The position numbers and the translations under genes are program-made. DNA of 64,000 nt from Micromonospora pisi (GTDB lineage: Bacteria; Actinomycetota; Actinomycetes; Mycobacteriales; Micromonosporaceae). The DNA is taken from positions 1,116,001 through 1,180,000 of the forward strand of contig NZ_RBKT01000001.1 in assembly GCF_003633685.1 (NCBI RefSeq). The letters are read 5' to 3'. The notes beneath the pieces were generated by a model. The model had not been told where the DNA came from. It ran no database searches and was given only the letters and a program-made list of their open reading frames with translations. This document shows, piece after piece, positions 62,750 through 64,000 of this stretch (position 1 is the first letter of the stretch; every line of letters starts with the position of its first letter).

Positions 62750-64000
62750 GACGGGTCCCCTCCCTTTGATGTCAGCGTCGCTGTGACGGACCAGCCGCCT
62801 TCGGTCGTCGGCCCGGCCGCGAAACGTGCGCCGATCAACTGCGCCCGTTCCCGCATGCCGATCAGCCCGACTCCGCTGCTGGTGCGCGCCGCCGGTTCGG
62901 GACGCCGCGCTGGCGGATCGTTCATCACCGCCAGCGACACCTCTCGCGGCAGGTAGCGCAGCGTGATCAGCACCGGGGCGCCCGGCGCGTGTTGCCGCGC
63001 GTTGGACAGCGACTCCTGCACCATCCGATAGAGAGCGACGTCGGCGATCGGCGGCACCGGACGTGGCGGCCCTTCACCCACGAACTCGACCGGTGTGCCC
63101 AGGTCCCGAGCGGTCCGGACCAGGTCGTCGAGCACGGCCAAGCCTGGCACCGGAACGCTTCCTTCGCCATGGTGGCCGGGTGTGTCGCCGCCGCCGCTGC
63201 TGTCGGCCGGGGTGCCGCGCAGCACCCCGACCACCAGCCGCAGGTTGTTCAGGGTTTCCTTGCCCTGGGACCGGATCCAGGCCACGCCGGCCTTCGCCGC
63301 GTCCGGGTCCCGGTCAATCAGCCGGTGGACCGCCGCCGCCTGCACCACCATGCCGGACAGGTGGTGCGCGGCGACATCGTGCAGTTCCCGAGCCATCTGG
63401 GTGCGTTCCGCGCCGAGCGCGGCCTGCACCTTCGCCTGCTGGGCCCGGACCGCCTCGGCGGCCTGCAGGCGTAGCAGCTGCGTGTAGCGTCGGCGGGTCG
63501 CCACGTAGTTGCCGACGAGGACCGCAGCGAGATTGGACAGTGCGCTCGACCCGGCAGGGCCGACAGCCGACAGCAGAAGGTCCGGCGTCGTGACGGCGGC
63601 GGTGCCGAACGCCGCTGTCGCCTCGATCGCCACCGCCGCGCCGACCAGCACGAACGCCGTCCGGGCCGGCAGCAGAACCCCGATGGTGTACGCGACGATG
63701 AACGGTGCGAATGCCCGGAGCGTCGCCTCTGGTGGGGACAGGGTGATCATGGCGACCTGAAGGCCGACGATGCCGGCGAGGCAGAGCAGCGGGCGGACCC
63801 GGCGCAGGCAGAGCAGCAGCGCCTGCCCGACCCCGAGGGCGACGAGCAGCCAGGCCCGCACCGGGTCGACCACGATTTCGCCCGGTGACGTCGCGCCCCG
63901 GAACAGAGCCGCCATCAACGTGAACGTCAGCCCGGCGACGACGGCCGCGAGCAGACAGTCCCGGGCGAACCGCCCGGTCACCCCGAGGTTGGCGAGCAGT
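62746..64000 (-). CDS. HisKA_3 sensor histidine kinase, 5' end outside the window
   Basis: A NarX-type kinase. Five or six hydrophobic spans occupy the first 160 residues (LLAAVVAGLTFTLMAALFRG, AWLLVALGVGQALLLCL, AGIVGLQVAMITL, FIVAYTIGVLLPARTAFVLVG). The dimerisation/phospho-acceptor box is ERTQMARELHDVAAHHLSGM, with the His at residue 201 when counted from GTG 63981. The HATPase region has the N-box LYRMVQESLSNARQHAPGAP and the G-box GVGLIGMRERAQLIGARF. The frame stays open to the window edge (LLANLGVTGRFARD), so the true start is probably outside. Confidence 0.92.
   Translation of the reverse strand, partial: LLANLGVTGRFARDCLLAAVVAGLTFTLMAALFRGATSPGEIVVDPVRAWLLVALGVGQALLLCLRRVRPLLCLAGIVGLQVAMITLSPPEATLRAFAPFIVAYTIGVLLPARTAFVLVGAAVAIEATAAFGTAAVTTPDLLLSAVGPAGSSALSNLAAVLVGNYVATRRRYTQLLRLQAAEAVRAQQAKVQAALGAERTQMARELHDVAAHHLSGMVVQAAAVHRLIDRDPDAAKAGVAWIRSQGKETLNNLRLVVGVLRGTPADSSGGGDTPGHHGEGSVPVPGLAVLDDLVRTARDLGTPVEFVGEGPPRPVPPIADVALYRMVQESLSNARQHAPGAPVLITLRYLPREVSLAVMNDPPARRPEPAARTSSGVGLIGMRERAQLIGARFAAGPTTEGGWSVTATLTSKGGDPS

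Overview
This is a high-GC actinobacterial chromosome segment. GTG starts are frequent and G/C dominates third codon positions. The gene types (a LAL-type LuxR giant, an HTH/NB-ARC/TPR regulator, an AfsR/SARP-type regulator, LamG/RHS secreted proteins, GDSL and CHAP exoenzymes) fit a filamentous actinomycete, possibly Micromonosporaceae; the genus cannot be fixed from the sequence alone. Core genes are few: a Pmt-type protein mannosyltransferase at 36.5-38.3 kb and a two-component system at the right edge. The rest is accessory DNA with many broken genes and at least a dozen insertion sequences (IS) or IS fragments.

Layout. 0.4-8.6 kb holds a LAL regulator, a secreted SGNH esterase, an integrase remnant, a bacterial HPF1-like protein on the minus strand, a 123-bp palindromic MITE-like element and a secreted CHAP amidase. 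8.8-11.4 kb is an HTH-NB-ARC-TPR regulator. 11.5-19.3 kb is a mosaic of IS remnants, an ArsR/SRPBCC/DUF6069 operon, pseudogenes, and an AbrB-like/tyrosine recombinase pair. 19.5-22.1 kb is a Tat-exported subtilase with autotransporter-type beta repeats that looks foreign. 22.3-24.6 kb is an IS graveyard. 24.9-27.6 kb is a MarR regulator divergent from a three-gene operon. 28.5-31.7 kb is a cassette of a TrmB/LuxR regulator, a short exported Gly/Trp-rich peptide, a small protein and a secreted M23 peptidase carrying 150-bp tandem repeats. 32-35.4 kb is a nested IS (IS3 inside another IS) that abuts the tail of a truncated sigma factor gene, followed by a probable membrane-anchored partner. 38.4-39.7 kb is a Pro/Thr-rich cell-envelope gene lying between two inverted IS630 ends. 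39.7-50.0 kb is a polymorphic-toxin locus: a LamG/DNRLRE secreted protein, a 2.1 kb-codon RHS protein with a variable C-terminal domain, and a small membrane protein that is a candidate immunity protein; it is divergent from a SARP-type regulator. 51.1-60.1 kb is again IS-rich (an IS256 with a passenger gene and two related full-length ISs), with a 340-bp duplicated non-coding element, a truncated serine recombinase, and hypothetical, DUF6193-like and DUF1963 genes. 60.1-62 kb has a 5'-truncated type B carboxylesterase and a macro-domain relic. A NarL/HisKA_3 two-component pair ends the window.

The best candidates for undescribed biology are (i) the HPF1-like protein, which keeps the Glu corresponding to the HPF1 catalytic residue, (ii) the regulator/exported peptide/M23 cassette, which looks like a peptide-signalling locus, and (iii) the unassigned RHS C-terminal domain with its overlapping membrane-protein partner. 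Several genes are split by single G deletions in G-runs or by TGG-to-TAG changes; some of these may be sequencing errors rather than real mutations.
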